Positions 1-13,020 of a stretch of DNA of 64,000 nt are shown here, piece after piece; the first letter of the stretch is position 1; each line of letters begins with the position of its first letter. Source of the DNA: Anseranas semipalmata (Eukaryota; Chordata; Aves; Anseriformes; Anseranatidae); the NCBI GenBank assembly GCA_013399115.1, contig VXAA01005207.1, positions 6,790 through 70,789 on the forward strand. The letters are read 5' to 3'. The position numbers were made by a program, and so were the translations under genes. Below the pieces are notes generated by a model. It had not been told where the DNA came from. It was given only the letters and a program-made list of their open reading frames with translations, and did no database searches.

Positions 1-3000
1 TCTGTGGTAGTTACAAGTAAATGAGTGGTTGTGACCTGCCGGAGTGGGAAGCCCCAGCTGTGCTTAGGAGCAGCTTGTTTGAATGATAATGAGGGTTTTC
101 AGATAGGCTGTTGGCCTCTCTGCTGGAGGAAGACATGTCAGTGATGGATGATTCTGTGTTCCCAAACTTCACTTCCCAGCTGCCTGCAGAGCAGCCTCAC
201 CTCTGAGTGAGTGCAAGATGGTCATCCCAGCTCTGAGCTATCCTTGGTCCCTGAGCAGGGAAGGGCAGCTGGGCCTGAGAACCTGAGGAGGCAAAGCCCA
301 TGGAGGATTCTTTCCCACCACCCATGGAACCACTTTCCTTGCAAAAGACATGTGCAAAGTGGCCCCAACCTCCCAGCAGTGCTGTTCGCTAGAAGACTCT
401 GTGTCCTGATGCCCTGACAAGGGGGCAACTCTACCAGCCACTGGTGCACTGACCTGGTATCACAGAACAGCCCTGGCCAGCAAGCGCCTGCCTTTTTGCG
501 CTGCAAGGTTGTGAGAAAGGCCCTTTACAGCTTGGGTAATCTCCATCTAGGTGCAGCAGACGTGCACCCCTAGGTCACCATGGCTTCCCAGTCTCACTGT
601 GCAAAAGGGGACAGAAGTATTGAGTGACCCTTTGGTTGCCACCCTGCAATGCTAGGTATCCTATTGCAGCACACAAATCTGTGGCCAGATGCCCTCTCAC
701 CATCCCTTTCCATGGGAAATTTAAATAATGATGGTTAAACAATAAACATATAAACATTTTTCATCACATCAGAGCTGGTTTCCTTTCTTATGTAGTCTCT
801 GAAGCAGGTTTTTGTCCCTGAATTTTTTCTGCATTTCCAATTGCTATAGTTTGATCCAGTGGCCTTTCTGCATCTGTTTTAGACTCTTACAATCTATTTC
901 CCTCTCAATCAATTCCTCCCTCTCCTGGCAGCACACTAGCTACAGCCAAGTTGTCTGATTTTAAGCTTTCATTAAACAACATTACAGCAGGCATCAACCT
1001 CAGTTTCTAATGTGCCTGGTTTGTAATTTTGTGCAACCAGAAAGAATTATGAACTAGGATCTCCCATGTTTTTTTTTGTTTGTTTGTTTGTTTTTTTAAG
1101 GTTGCCTTTTTTAAGGTTTTGATAACAATTTACGGGCCCTGAACACAAAGTAATGTGTTTAATATTGTATACTTTATGCAAATATTGATACTTTCAACAA
1201 TCAAAGTACTTTTTCTACAGTTGACACCCAAATCAACAGATCCCAGTTTGATATGTCAGAACTCATTCAGCAATTGCACTTTCTAGAAAGACCACTTCTG
1301 GGTTGTGGTTACAATAGTCCTGAAATAGTATATAATTTTGTTTCTTCATAAATAGTTCTCTGTCAACCCTCTTGAAGGGATCAGAACATGCATATCAGCA
1401 ATATTATGTTTGCTCTTTACCATCATTTTCCTTCTTCTGTATTGCCTCTTTCAAGTGGATTGAGTGTTTTCAGCCTCACAGTAGCTTTTTCCTTTCCTTA
1501 AACCAAAGCAATTCACAGTTTTATGTTACCTTCCATCAAATTCACATATGCATGGGATCCCAGGCGATTAATTAAGGTTTAGTTGGAAGAATTCCACGTG
1601 ACTGTATTTTCCTTCTAATTTTCATAGACTAACTTCAGAGAGGCCATTAGCTCAGGCACCAGATCTAACCAGAAGAATTGGTTTAATTTTGTAAGAATTT
1701 TTATTCAGTATAATTGTCCCTGAACATAGACGTCTTTCCATCAATTCCAACTAGTAAAGCTTGTGAGGTTCTTGTGCTGCCACACCTCTCTGTATGATAT
1801 ATTTTGCAGGTACACTACACCCTCCTCTAATTTATTTCTTTATATGTACCATCCATTCACAATATCAGCCAGAAGTGTATGCTCTGTACATGTTCATTGG
1901 AAATCTATCTAGTCTGTTAAACAGAGAAGACGCTGCTTATATCGAAGCTGGCTCCCCACTTGATGCATTCATTAATGCCTGCAGTGTTATTCCATTTGCC
2001 TTCATAGTCTTTTCATTTCTTCTTCATATTCTGCTTTTGTAGTTCTGACTCAGTATCATATACACTTCCTCCAGAATAGTCTGTCTCAGGTTTACATGGC
2101 AGCATTCTTCTATCTATGTTTAAATGTATAATTTTCCTCATCATGTTTTCAGTTTGGAGGTCTCTTGATCTGCATTACAATGTTGCCTTGAGGGTGGAAT
2201 TCAACAAGTCATCCAAAATCAAGTATTTATTCAAATCTTAGGTCCCTTATGATCACTGTAAATTTTCCCCTTTTTTCTGTGTCATGTTACTTTCTATAGC
2301 CAACACCCATAATAACTGGCTTGTTTTTCATCACCTAATCTACTAAGCATATTTGATGTCCTAATTTATGGATTTTATTAATGTCGATATTAATTAATTA
2401 CCAGACCTTGATAGAAAATCTATCCTGTGATCCTCTGTGTTGTCCATTTTGCTGTTCTTGCTTTCACCCAGAGACAAAAATGTGGTTTGAATCTTTTTTA
2501 TTTAGTAGCTTACGGGAGAGTTCCAGGTTGCATCGCCATGTACTTGTGTTGGTTGCAGATGTTGCCTGTTTCTGTTGATGACTGATGGCCTCTTTTGAGT
2601 TTGTGTTTAATTTCAAGACTATGCTGGTGCTTAGAAGTAAGGTGTATGCACATACAGTGCATTCACATGTACTGGAATACAGTCTTGCAAGAGGAAGAGA
2701 GAGCAAGATCTCTCAATCTTTTCTTTCAGAGACCAACATATCTCTGTGAACAGCCCAGCTTGTAGTGCTGGGACGGTACTGGAGAGGCATGACCCCACAC
2801 AGTCTGCTAGACCAGCAAGCTGCAGAGATGTGCATGGGTCTGGCACATCTTTATCTTGCTCTATTGGGTTGTCCTCACTATGTACTGCCCTTCCAGCTTT
2901 TAGATCAGCCTCAGACTGCAGGCTCTGGTCCCCCTTTGCTTAACTGGAAAGTGCTCCTGGCCTGTTACTCTTGTGCTAGGCTTCAGATCACACACTCTTT

Positions 3001-4139
3001 TGGTTCTTCTCTCTCAGGTTTTCCTGAGAATGGAGTTTGGGTTGGGGCATACAAGTACTCAACAGACAGGACAGTGTGGCCTCTCTCCCACCTATTGCAC
3101 TCTAAGCTCCACTATGTCACTTCCCTAGAAAGAGAGATCCATTCCCAGGACTGTAGGAAGCCTCAGTAGGGACATAAATTTGGCAGTAGTAGAGTAGATG
3201 TTAGTAACTACAGAGATTTAACCATGTGGAACACCATGGGTCTGACAGGGAATGCCAGCACTGGGGATGGAAGGGTCTGCAAGGCAATACTGGGGGACCT
3301 ACAGGGAAAGCAAGGGGCAAGGGAGTGGTTTGCTGTCCTTATGGGTGCAGGCTGGACTCAATCCACAGTGAGGAAGCATACTCCCAAGTACCACCATCTC
3401 TCTGTTCCGCATACGTCATTTTATCAAAAACAACATGACATCTGCTCAAGGAAGAGTCATTTGACTTCCTACTCACAACTTCCTGAAGGTAAAGCAGGGA
3501 ACTCTGAAAAGGGGAGAGGGTCATATTCCATAAATGTGGCAGAAAGCAGAGCAAAGAAATAGAGAAGGGAGCAGACACAGGAATAGGGGAACTTTCTGGA
3601 GAAAGAGAAGACTAGCCTGAAAGGTCTGTGTGAATGCAGCAGCAAGCCAAGTTAATGCAGGGAAGCAGCAGGCTGGCTGGGGAGAGATTTTTCTATGTTC
3701 TGTTTGCCTTTCACAATATTATAAATTCAGGTTCTGTCTGGACCTGGAGACTGTCTGGAGGCCAGAGGGCACTGCAGCTGCCAGCAGACCATGAGGTGAA
3801 GGAGAGGCAAAACAGATCCTCTGTGTTGAGCCAGGCACAGAAGAGGGCTCAGTAAGGAAAGAAAAAGCCCAGCCTGGCACCAGACTATGTGCTCAGCCTT
3901 ACAGCAAGACGGGCTGCCTTGAGAGGGACAAATCCCTGGGGAAGTGGGTTGGGACTGAGAGCAGGCTGTATGCAGATATAGTTGGGCAACCACAGGGCTC
4001 AGGGCTGCACAGAGAAGGGAGAGGTATTGGCCATGCTAGTCTTGGATNCAGAACTCTCTGCAGGCCACATCTCTCCTATGCCTGCTGCTGCCAGTCCCCA
4101 GCTAAAGTCTGCCCAGCACCATTAGCTCAGGCCATCTTG
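1..4139. other. Non-coding stretch, no gene recognised
   Basis: Mixed-composition sequence with frequent stops in all frames. The longest open frame is about 134 codons (2765-3169, plus strand); it matches no family I know and has no splice or promoter context. A T-rich run with TTTG units lies at 1069-1097. Roughly 1.0-2.4 kb is AT-rich. One undetermined base is at 4048. It could be intron or intergenic DNA; nothing distinguishes them. Confidence 0.6.
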
Positions 4140-4330
4140 GCACGAACTGTCCTCCTCACTAATTTAATGAGCTCCCAGCTTAATGCATGGCAAATTCTGA
4201 CATAAATAAAATAAAATGTGTCAAAGTGGAGCTTCTTCCAATTACAATTCATTAGCAAGCTCTGAGCCACTGGTCTGACCACAATCAATAATCCTGGTTG
4301 GGAAAAAGCAATTTATAACCCTCCCCAGGC
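4140..4330. promoter_or_regulatory. AT-rich block, possible conserved non-coding element
   Basis: A short AT-rich island inside GC-richer flanks. It carries several TAAT/ATTA cores, including TTTAATGAG, CCAATTACAATTCATTAGC and AATCAATAATCC. Such clustering of homeodomain cores is typical of vertebrate enhancers, but AT-richness alone produces these motifs often. Function is inferred from composition only. Confidence 0.25.
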
Positions 4331-6883
4331 ATCTCAGGAGGAGACAGGCCAGCCTCACACCAGCATGGTCTGAGCAGGGCCTGCCTCCTGCAGTAGGGTC
4401 CCACATGGGTCCCACCTGGCTCCGGCCTGTATTTGTGGCATGGGAGTAAGGACATGTCTTTCTCCCTCCCCTGGTCCCTCCATGATGTAGGAATGCACCT
4501 GCTGTTGGGATCAGTGTGACCTGGCATGTGTTGGCCATAGCAGGACATGAGCTCCTGACAGCTTAATGGGGACCTGCCTGGGCTCCCCACATACCCTCTT
4601 TTTCTAGAAGCTGTTGTAAGACTGAGCAGCTGATGTCATGTTCAGGCATCTCGCTGTTTTAGTCCATTGCCTTCTCCTAGACAGGGAAGGAGCAGACCCC
4701 TCCATCCCTCCTGAACATCCCAATTACTCGAGGAGATGCCAGATCAGGGTGGACAGATCCCAGGAGCTTGAGCCAGCCCCTGGATTTAATATGCAGCCTT
4801 TGGAGCTCATAGCCCAGACTGGGGCAATCTGCTCTGGAGAGTGAACCAGCACTGGGGCCTGGCTGAAGCAGAGCCTGCCCTGCCCTTTTAGGCTGCCCTT
4901 TCTGGGCATACTGCCTGCAGGGCTTGCAGTACCCAGCAGCTGCAGAAAGTCATCTGTGAACAGCTGTGAAGGAGGCAGTGTAGTTACACTTTATTCATGG
5001 TGGCATCTGCCAATGGATCTTATGGTTATAGCGCAGAAGAAGGCTCAGGGCATCCTTCCACCAAAGCTGTCCAGGGCAGCTGTGAGTACGGGAAAGAGCC
5101 CTCCCAGATAGTGTGAAGTCTTGTGGGGGCTGTGGTGCTGTGTGATGGATGCTGACTGTGGGGATGAGTGCTCTGGCCCCCACCTGTGTGCTCTGAGAGG
5201 TGCCTATCCTGGAGTAAAATGCACATGCAGCTGTTCGTCATCCCCTGGCCACCACCTTCTTGGAAAGCACTGGAAAAGCTTTTGGCCATTTTCTATTGCT
5301 ATGGCCACTGGGGTTAGGTTTGTAAGCAGGACTGAGTGGCCTGAACTTTTGTGAGTGGGACCATTTTGTACGGTGGCTTTGACACGGCCCTCTCTGCTAC
5401 TCAGGTTGTTTGGAGGTTTTGGATATCAGAGATGGAGCCAGAAAGATCAAAGCTGGTGTGGCCAAAAGCAAATTTTTGTCAAGAGGGAGGATCCAGTGGG
5501 GAAGTGTCTCCTTGGAAAGCTACAGTCACTCTGTGAAGCACATTGTGCCAAGGTGGGCTTGTAGACATGGAATTTCTGCTTGTCCCCCAGCAAGCACTCC
5601 CTGCTTGGTACTGGTTTCACAGACCAAAAGCCATTGCAAACTATGGTGTCCTGGCTGTCCTTGGGCAGTGCTGGATCCATCCAAGGGTATTGTGCCAGCT
5701 CTCCTGGCTGACCACTGGGGTAACTCACTGCATAAAGTTCTAAGATGCCTCCTGCCTGCTCCTATATGTCCTGCCTACAGACTCTACAAATGCTCCTGCT
5801 CTCTCTCCCCTGGGGTTCCTTGCAGCAGCTTGAATTACCCTTGCACTGCAGCCCTGACCCACCATGTCTCCTTGTGCATGTTCCTCTAGCAGATCCCTGC
5901 AGGTGACAGACAGGGAGAATACTGGAGCTGTTTTGAGAAAAGTAAGGCCTATGATATGGAGAAAACTGGACCAAACCAACATGGGTGTTGTCTGGGCAGA
6001 GGGACAGGTCTCCAACAACCTAAATGAAGGGACAACCTAAATGACGGGCTGCCTCCTGCAGCCCTCTCCAGAGCATTGTGTGTGTCCACCGACACCTACC
6101 AGAATCACACTTCAGGGAAGCCTGGCATGTGCCATGCAGAGCTCTGCAAGGGGAGCTTGGCATGGAGCATCCTTTCCTCTGCAGCTGTTCTCAGCCTGCA
6201 GGAGCCCTTCAAGAGCCTATTAGGCCTTCTCAGTCACAGCAAACTTGTAAGAGATGAGTGGAGGGGACTGAATGTAGGCAGACGTTTAATGGAGATGGAG
6301 CTCAGAGTAAATTGGCAGCTTTGCTGGAAAGGCTGTGATTCCTGGAGGTACTAGGAATGGGACCAGGAGGGAACTTGTCTCCAGCTGCATGCAGTGAGAA
6401 GACCATGGCATTCTGCACACAGCTGGGATAGGAACCTTTTACAGATGATGCTGAAAAATAGTGGAGAAAACTTAGTTCTCACATCTCTCAGATGTGAGAG
6501 AGGATGGTCTGACTTGTCCCTAGTTTGAATTCAACAAGGGCTGAACAGCTTCCAGTCTAAGTTCAGCTGTTCTTGGCACTGTTAAGGTTCAGCTTGGCCC
6601 GGAGCAATTCTGGATTCATTCTGCACTGAATCTATCAATATTTTACAATAGTACTCAGGCTCAGTTCAGGTTCAAGAGGAAAGGAGCAATTCATACAGGT
6701 TGTTGTTGTATTGTCTAGAACTAAGGCTCAGATTTTAAAAGTGAAGGTGGTTAAATTTAGGTACAAAGTCCTTGGAAAATGGTGGTATCTCCTGCTAAAG
6801 AGGTCTTCAGGTCTTAATTAAATGACTTTCAGCAACATACATCTTGGCCAATCATGTGATAAGTAGGTACATAGCCCAAATGA
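4331..6883. other. Non-coding stretch, no gene recognised
   Basis: No recognisable coding region or repeat family. Open frames of up to about 160 codons (5410-5889, plus) are unrecognised and overlap other equally plausible frames on both strands. A small tandem duplication of about 17 bp (CAACCTAAATGA core) sits at 6015-6046. Confidence 0.55.
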
Positions 6884-6945
6884 TATGGGAGGTCAGTCTA
6901 TATGATCTGCTTGTCCCTTCTGGCATTAAGTACCATGACACTGTC
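6884..6945 (+). mobile_element. Very old CR1 LINE 3' tail
   Basis: The stretch GGGAGGTCAGTCTATATGAT followed by TTGTCCCTTCTGGCATTAAG has the order and wording of CR1 3' ends (grouped as GGAGGT..AGATGAT..GTCCCTTC..). The terminal 8-bp tail units are no longer recognisable, so the copy is old. The element is on the plus strand, and any upstream part of it has decayed beyond recognition. Confidence 0.45.
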
Positions 6946-8100
6946 AATGCGTAGGGGTGTTCCCAAGAGACTGAGGGAAAGTGGGATGGGTTGCAATCTC
7001 AGACCTTCCCATACTGCATGTTTTCAATTTGTTACCTCCAAACACAGGGCTTTGCTCTGCTGTTCTTAATAGTCCCATTGTGTTTGAGTTTAGGCAGTTA
7101 ACGTTTAATCTTCTTACTGAAGATTTTGTTCAGGCATTTCCAAATTTAATGCTTGATTTAGATTAAATGTGATGATCAGGATAGATCTTGAACATGACAC
7201 CAGTAGCTTTCTAGGTGCACTTTGGTCCTCTATTCCTCCCCAAAATAGCATATATTAGGGATGCAGCCCATGCTGCCAGACGAAGTTTTTCCTTTCTGGC
7301 CTTTCTGGCACAGGGATGTATTTTTTTTTTTCCCCAGACTCTAGCATACAAAGTGTTCACTGCCAAATTACAGATACAAAAAAAAAAAAAAAAAAAGCGG
7401 TGCCAAGAAACTTTGTTTAAGAAAAGTTTGTTAGAGGTGGAAAGTTTTTTGAATGAAGTATATTCCATCTCCAAAATGTACCTACTTTGACCCTGGACCT
7501 GACAGGTACAGATCCATATAACAGAAGGTTTCTGTGCTGTGCTCTCTCAAGATGCTTATATCATCTGCTGAAGCCTCTGAGATAGGTTCATTTTTGCAGC
7601 AAGTTACTCTGGAATGATTCTTCTCCTTTATTAGATCAGCCAAAAGTGCTGTGAGTTCTCCCTGAGTGCTACTGAAGAGAACAGCAGTAGGTTTATCCAA
7701 GCTTGTTGGAGGAATGAATTACTTAGAAATGTGTGGATTCTTCTGTGACTATACCCCCAAATTACAAAAAAAAAATAAATAAAAAAAAATAAAAATAAAA
7801 AAGTAGCTTCTTTGAAGCAAATGATTCGAAAACACTTTTCTGAAGCCAAAAAGCATGGAGGGGAAATACCACTTTGAACAATTCTTTCAGAAATGAAGTA
7901 TTAGGGAAGCGGAACAGCTTAAGGCAGGACATGTCTCATTTACACATGGCTGTGCTCCATGAATGCAGGGAGACTGATCCCACTGCACAAGGGAAATTTA
8001 AAGGTGCATGCGTTAAACCATGCAGTCTGTTAAATTGTGGAGTCACTGCTGTGACTCCGGCATGGCATCAGCAGAGAGCCAGTAGCACAACCGAGGCATG
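6946..8100. other. Non-coding, with A- and T-rich simple runs
   Basis: No gene recognised. It contains a T run at 7320-7331, a 20-base A run at 7378-7397, and an A-rich AAAT-type stretch at 7766-7802. I looked for a processed-pseudogene body upstream of the A run and saw none. Confidence 0.55.
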
Positions 8101-8235
8101 GAGCATTGTTAAAAAAACAGCAACGCAACAATTGTCAGCTCTAAATTATGATCTGGGCAGCAGCTGCAGATGCCATCAGCAATTTACTTTCCAGAGGGAA
8201 AGTGCTCAGCACTTACAAACATCACATTCACGTTA
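8100..8235. promoter_or_regulatory. E-box-rich block, possible regulatory element
   Basis: This short block contains adjacent E-boxes in CAGCAGCTGCAGATG (CAGCTG and CAGATG), a nearby CAATTG E-box, and an AATTATGA homeodomain-like core. Clusters of this type occur in bHLH-bound enhancers. There is no expression or conservation evidence in the sequence itself, so this is a weak inference. Confidence 0.2.
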
Positions 8236-11200
8236 AAGTGTCTAGAGTCAGATGCCCAAAACCAAAAGCATACTGACACAGCGTGCCTAGTTTGAAGTGG
8301 GCTAAAGCATGTGGCTGAACATGTTGCAGCCAGTATCTGTCATCAACAAGACACAAAAAGCTTGCAGACACCCTTAGAAAAACTTTCAAAGATGTCCCAG
8401 GCTGAGGGAGAAGAGGCAAGGGCTAGAAGAGACTTGAAAATCCCCCAGGGAGGCAGGATCCAGCATATCTGCATTACCTCTTAAAAGCCATCATGCTTTC
8501 ATGCAATTTTTGTTCTACTGGTTTTCAAACAAATTTTAATTGAGAAATTACTACAAATTAATAGGTGAATAAATTAGTTCTATTTTTTTTTCCTTGATCT
8601 AAACCTTGTATTTCCCTGGTATGCTTTCAGTTTAGGTGTTTTCTAAAATGGTTTTCATTCATTTTCACTCTGCTGTTGCAATACTACTAATTGGTAACTG
8701 AAGCTGTTTGATGGGATATATCAAACATTTCAAAATACCTATATTTCAAAACAGAAAAAGAATAACACCCCCAAATATCACAGTTTTTAAAAAGCAAATG
8801 CAGCAAAAACTTAGTGAAATCATTTTCTTAAAATATATTGAAAATATCATGATTTTGAAAACAAATCTTTCTCACAGAAATAGTTGCTTTCGGAAAGGAT
8901 GCAATGCTAGATTAAAACATCCTGACAAACTCTAATTGTAGGGAGGTGTGTAACTATACAATAACTGCTCAGACAGGAGGTCTTCAGCACATGGCTTAAA
9001 TTTCCCTGGGAACAAGCATTTGCAGCAGCAGGTGTTACTTGTATTTCCCTGTCAGGCCCACCTCACTCTATGTGTGTAGGATGATTTCTTCTCCAAATGG
9101 CAGGCATTTATTTTTGTCCCTATTGGTTGCTGTGTGGTTCTGCACTGAGCATCCAAACTCTGCCCTGATGGAGGATGAGCTCCTGCAGTCTCTATTGACA
9201 CCATCACGTCTGATTTCCCCAGTAACGTCTTACATACTCTGACACAGACTCCTGTAACCATAGATACACACAAGCAGTGCACAGCAACACTTTCCCATGT
9301 TTTTCTCTTAGATGCCGTCAGCCTCCTCAGGTATGCAGTGGCTTGGGCTGCTCCCAGAGCAAGGCATTCTCTCTGCTGGGCTCAATTTTTTAAGCAAATA
9401 GAAACTGTGAATTGTACAACTGAAGTTAAGCAGCCCTTTTCTAAGCCATGGGGGGTGGGGGAGGTGCACACTATTAAAGCTGATATTTGCTCTAAGCTTC
9501 CTACTGCCTTTGAAGCAAAGGCCTCTGTCTCACCAATGGGCACCTCTTCCCATCTAATGAGAATCCCAGAACAAACTTCTGACCCAAGCTCTGCCTTGAC
9601 ACATGCAGCTGAGCAGCTACACTCCTCTCTTCTGGGAAGCCAGTCCTTCCAGACTCAGAGCAGGATGAAAGAAAGGATGGGGGAATGAATAAGTGCAGTA
9701 GAAGCTCTGCTGTGCTGCACATGGGTTTTTAGAAGCTGCAGACAATTTCCCTCTGTGATTTGAAGGGCAAATATCACCAGCGTGTCCCAAAGAGTGTGCC
9801 AGCAAGAACCTCCCTTCAGCTCTGAACCCAGTCAGCCCCCTAAGAGCTTTGGAGGGTCTTCCAAAAAAAACAGGGCTCTTCATGTTCCCTCCAGTGTTGG
9901 AGACAGAGATTAAGGCTCCCCAGGTCCCAGTAGGAATGATTTGTCTTAGATACATCATGTGCAGAAATATGCTCTCTGGGTAAAACTAGTAGGGACCTGC
10001 AGGAAGTGTGAATTTTGTAGCAGCTGTGACTCATCCTGGTCTTGGCAAGTGCTATAGGGACAGATCTCAAATGGCCCCAGAGCTTGTATGGAGCAGATGC
10101 CAGCCCTCAAGGATGCTGGGGAGAAGTAGGGGGCAGGTGATGTGGGTCCTGCTTTTGCTGTTTTCCAGCTATATCTTGTCCCTGCACCTCCTCCCAAAGA
10201 ATGTGCAGCCTCTGCAATGCCTGGGAGGTGCAAGAGCAGCTGGAAGAGGAATTAGGGTATGATTTAGTCTGAACACATTATGGTCATTCCTGCCTCTAGC
10301 TTAAGCGCCTGCCCCAGCCTCTAGACCAGGTTGTCGTGGTAACCCCTTTGCAGTCTCAGAATTTTCCTACCCTTGGTGGCACAGATACAGCTGTGTTGCT
10401 CTGAGATCACTGGTTTTCAAAGCAGGCCCTGGGACTGCATCTACAACCTCTGTAGTGGGTGAGTGCTGATGCTTTTTTCCTCCCCTCCACCTGCAGTATT
10501 GTGGCGTGCTGTGCATGGCTGGAAGATACCCCATTTCCAAGGACCTCACCACCTGCACTGCCTGCCACAGCAAAGTGGTCTGCTGGCAGGCATCGGGGCA
10601 GGGGAGGGAGAGAAGGTGGTGCCTTTGCCTGCTCTCAAAGCTGAAGGAACGTGAGGGAGGAAAACACAGCCTGCCTGCCCTCCCAAAACCAAGTGTGTCT
10701 TCTCTGCTGAGTGCCTGCAGCATCCATTGGGCAGCACATAGGACCCATCCTAGGGAAAAGACCAACTCCAGGGAGCTGTGGTGCATCCAGCAGGATGGGC
10801 ACACACCCCAGAGCCAGTATCTCCAGGGAAAGGAGAAGGCGGGAGTCCAACACAGCTGTGAGTGCTCAGTTGTGTGCTGTGGCTGGAGGTCCCACTATGG
10901 GTAACATTAGAAGAAACTTGAGTGAAACTTGACATAGCACTCTTTTGGACATAGGCCCAGGAGCATGGACTGAACACCCGCAGAAGTTATGCTGACCCCT
11001 GTCCTGCCCACCAGCAGTAGCCACAGCTTTGAATGCCCCTCTGATATACTTATTGCTCTGTATGTCTATTCTGTACCTTTGCAGAGGACAAAAGTCTATG
11101 TGAAATGTTCCAGCCTGAGAGGCAGCCAGGACAGGAGACAGCAACATGTGCAGGAGACTTGAGAGCTCAAAGCCCCTTTAGGCTGAAACAGAGAAAAGAG

Positions 11201-12019
11201 AGGTGGCCAGGGAGCATGGTCACCTTCTCTGTGTTTTATTCTTGGGATTGTGTGGAAAGCCAGTGCTGGTGAATTGCTCAGGAGAGCGGGGAGGGATGAA
11301 TCCAGGCAGGGGATGGCTGTGGTGCAGTAGCAGCAACCGTGCTTTGGCTGCAGGGATGGTCTGACAGTGTGGCACTTAGCTACAGGGAACTGGGAGCTTG
11401 ATCACTACACTCCTGCCTCCACTATTCCCAGTCCTGGCCCTGAAAGTCCCCCGGAGATGCCCCAGCAGGACAGGGGAGCTTTGCTAATCTTTGACAGCAA
11501 AGCATGCTCCCAGCTGAGAGCTGGTGCTGAACACAAGCAGCAGCAATGCTGCATCTGACAGGGATCTTCTCCTGACTGAAAAATCCTGTGGGGCCTTTGC
11601 CTGGATCTCTCTTGCCTGCACCAGCAGACCGGTCCACTTTAAGGCTGTGTCCCCTTCCCCAGCATCACCTGGGCCGTGCCTCCTCCCCTCTCCCTCTGCT
11701 GCCCATAGGTACCACCCACACCTTCCTTCTCTGACCACTGGTAGCCACATCACTCCCTTTGATCCCAATAGATTTTGTGGTACCCCTGGGACGCTCCTCT
11801 GTGGCTCCCTTGTACTATCCACTTTGCACAGCCACCCCTCCTCATGTTACCCTGCCTTCCAGCACCCTCCCTCAGGGCAACCATCCTTTGCAGAGCACCA
11901 CCCCTTGTGCCCTCCTGTGCCCCTGTACTCCTCTGCACCTTCAAAGCACACTGCTCCCTGCCCCACAACCCCCACTCCTCTCCTGTGTCCCCACAGCAAT
12001 CACTCAAGACATCACTTCA
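8236..12019. other. Non-coding stretch, no gene recognised
   Basis: AT-rich from about 8.5 to 8.95 kb, then GC-richer and increasingly C-rich toward 12 kb. Several overlapping frames of 100-145 codons on both strands between 10.3 and 11.9 kb reflect low stop density in GC-rich DNA. None resembles a known protein. Confidence 0.55.
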
Positions 12020-12496
12020 CCCTGCATCTCCGCTCCTGTACATCCCCGCAGCACTGCATCCCTGTTTACTCCGAAGGCCTGGCCCTCTGCATCCTCATGG
12101 TCACTCCCCATGACACCATGACATTTGCATCACCCTGGCCATCCCAAGAGTACCACATGCACCTGCATCCACCTTCTCCCCTTCATTTCCACAACAACCC
12201 CATGGTACTACTCCTCCCTGCATCCTTGCCCCACCCTGCATCTCTAAGATCCTCCTGTAGCACCACACCCACTGCACCCCCCCCTCATCCTGCATCCCCA
12301 TGGCTCCCTGGAAGATCACATTCCCCTGCATCATTCCCCCACCACATCCACCGCACGACAGCGCATCCCCCTGCGTTCCCCACAACCACTGCATCCCCAT
12401 GGCCCGCTGGAGTACCACATCGCCGTGCATGTCGCACGCCCCCTGCATCCCCACTTTAGCACATCCCCCTGCAATCCCCCACCCCTCCGTTCCCCC
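12020..12496. repeat. Degenerate C-rich minisatellite (CCCTGCATCCCCAT-type)
   Basis: About a dozen variants of CCTGCATCCCC recur at irregular spacing, several extended to GCATCCCCATGG, in strongly C-biased DNA running straight into an assembly gap. The strand asymmetry removes stop codons, which explains the long open frames on both strands. Arrays of this type are common in GC-rich avian DNA, and the abutting gap suggests that the array or the GC-rich block beyond it defeated assembly. Confidence 0.6.
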
Positions 12497-12862
12497 NNNN
12501 NNNNNNNNNNNNNNNNNNNNNNNNNNNNNNNNNNNNNNNNNNNNNNNNNNNNNNNNNNNNNNNNNNNNNNNNNNNNNNNNNNNNNNNNNNNNNNNNNNNN
12601 NNNNNNNNNNNNNNNNNNNNNNNNNNNNNNNNNNNNNNNNNNNNNNNNNNNNNNNNNNNNNNNNNNNNNNNNNNNNNNNNNNNNNNNNNNNNNNNNNNNN
12701 NNNNNNNNNNNNNNNNNNNNNNNNNNNNNNNNNNNNNNNNNNNNNNNNNNNNNNNNNNNNNNNNNNNNNNNNNNNNNNNNNNNNNNNNNNNNNNNNNNNN
12801 NNNNNNNNNNNNNNNNNNNNNNNNNNNNNNNNNNNNNNNNNNNNNNNNNNNNNNNNNNNNNN
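12497..12862. other. Assembly gap (366 Ns)
   Basis: A run of undetermined bases between the C-rich minisatellite and the CpG-rich block. The length may be only an estimate. Frames drawn across it are artefacts. Confidence 0.98.
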
Positions 12863-13020
12863 GCTCCCGGTGCCGGCCGCCCCCGGCCCCGCGCCGCTCC
12901 CTGCCCTACTCTGAGCCGCCTCCGGCGCCGGGTGCGGCTGCCGGGGGCATCGCCTGCCTGCGGTGCGCGCTGCAGAGAGGGGGGCCCGGAAAGGTGGGGT
13001 TGGCAGCGCTTCCCGGAGTC
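12863..13020. promoter_or_regulatory. CpG island fragment, candidate promoter region
   Basis: About 20 CpG dinucleotides fall within roughly 155 bases, in GC-rich DNA with GCCGGCCGC-, GCGCCG- and GGCGCCGGG-type strings. The rest of the window is strongly CpG-poor. Just left of the gap, 12350-12450 also carries several CpGs, so the island probably spans the gap. In birds, unmethylated CpG islands of this kind usually mark promoters and first exons, and they are often lost from assemblies. I see no TATA box, no convincing start codon with a long frame, and no clear splice donor, so neither direction nor gene can be given. Confidence 0.5.

Noticed and set aside
7371..7397. Poly-A run as the tail of a processed pseudogene
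   Set aside because: No polyadenylation signal or recognisable coding body precedes it and no target duplication was visible.
11524..12459. 311-codon plus-strand open frame
   Set aside because: It lies in C-rich degenerate minisatellite DNA where stops are rare on both strands. The peptide is Pro/Ser/His-rich low complexity with no known motif.
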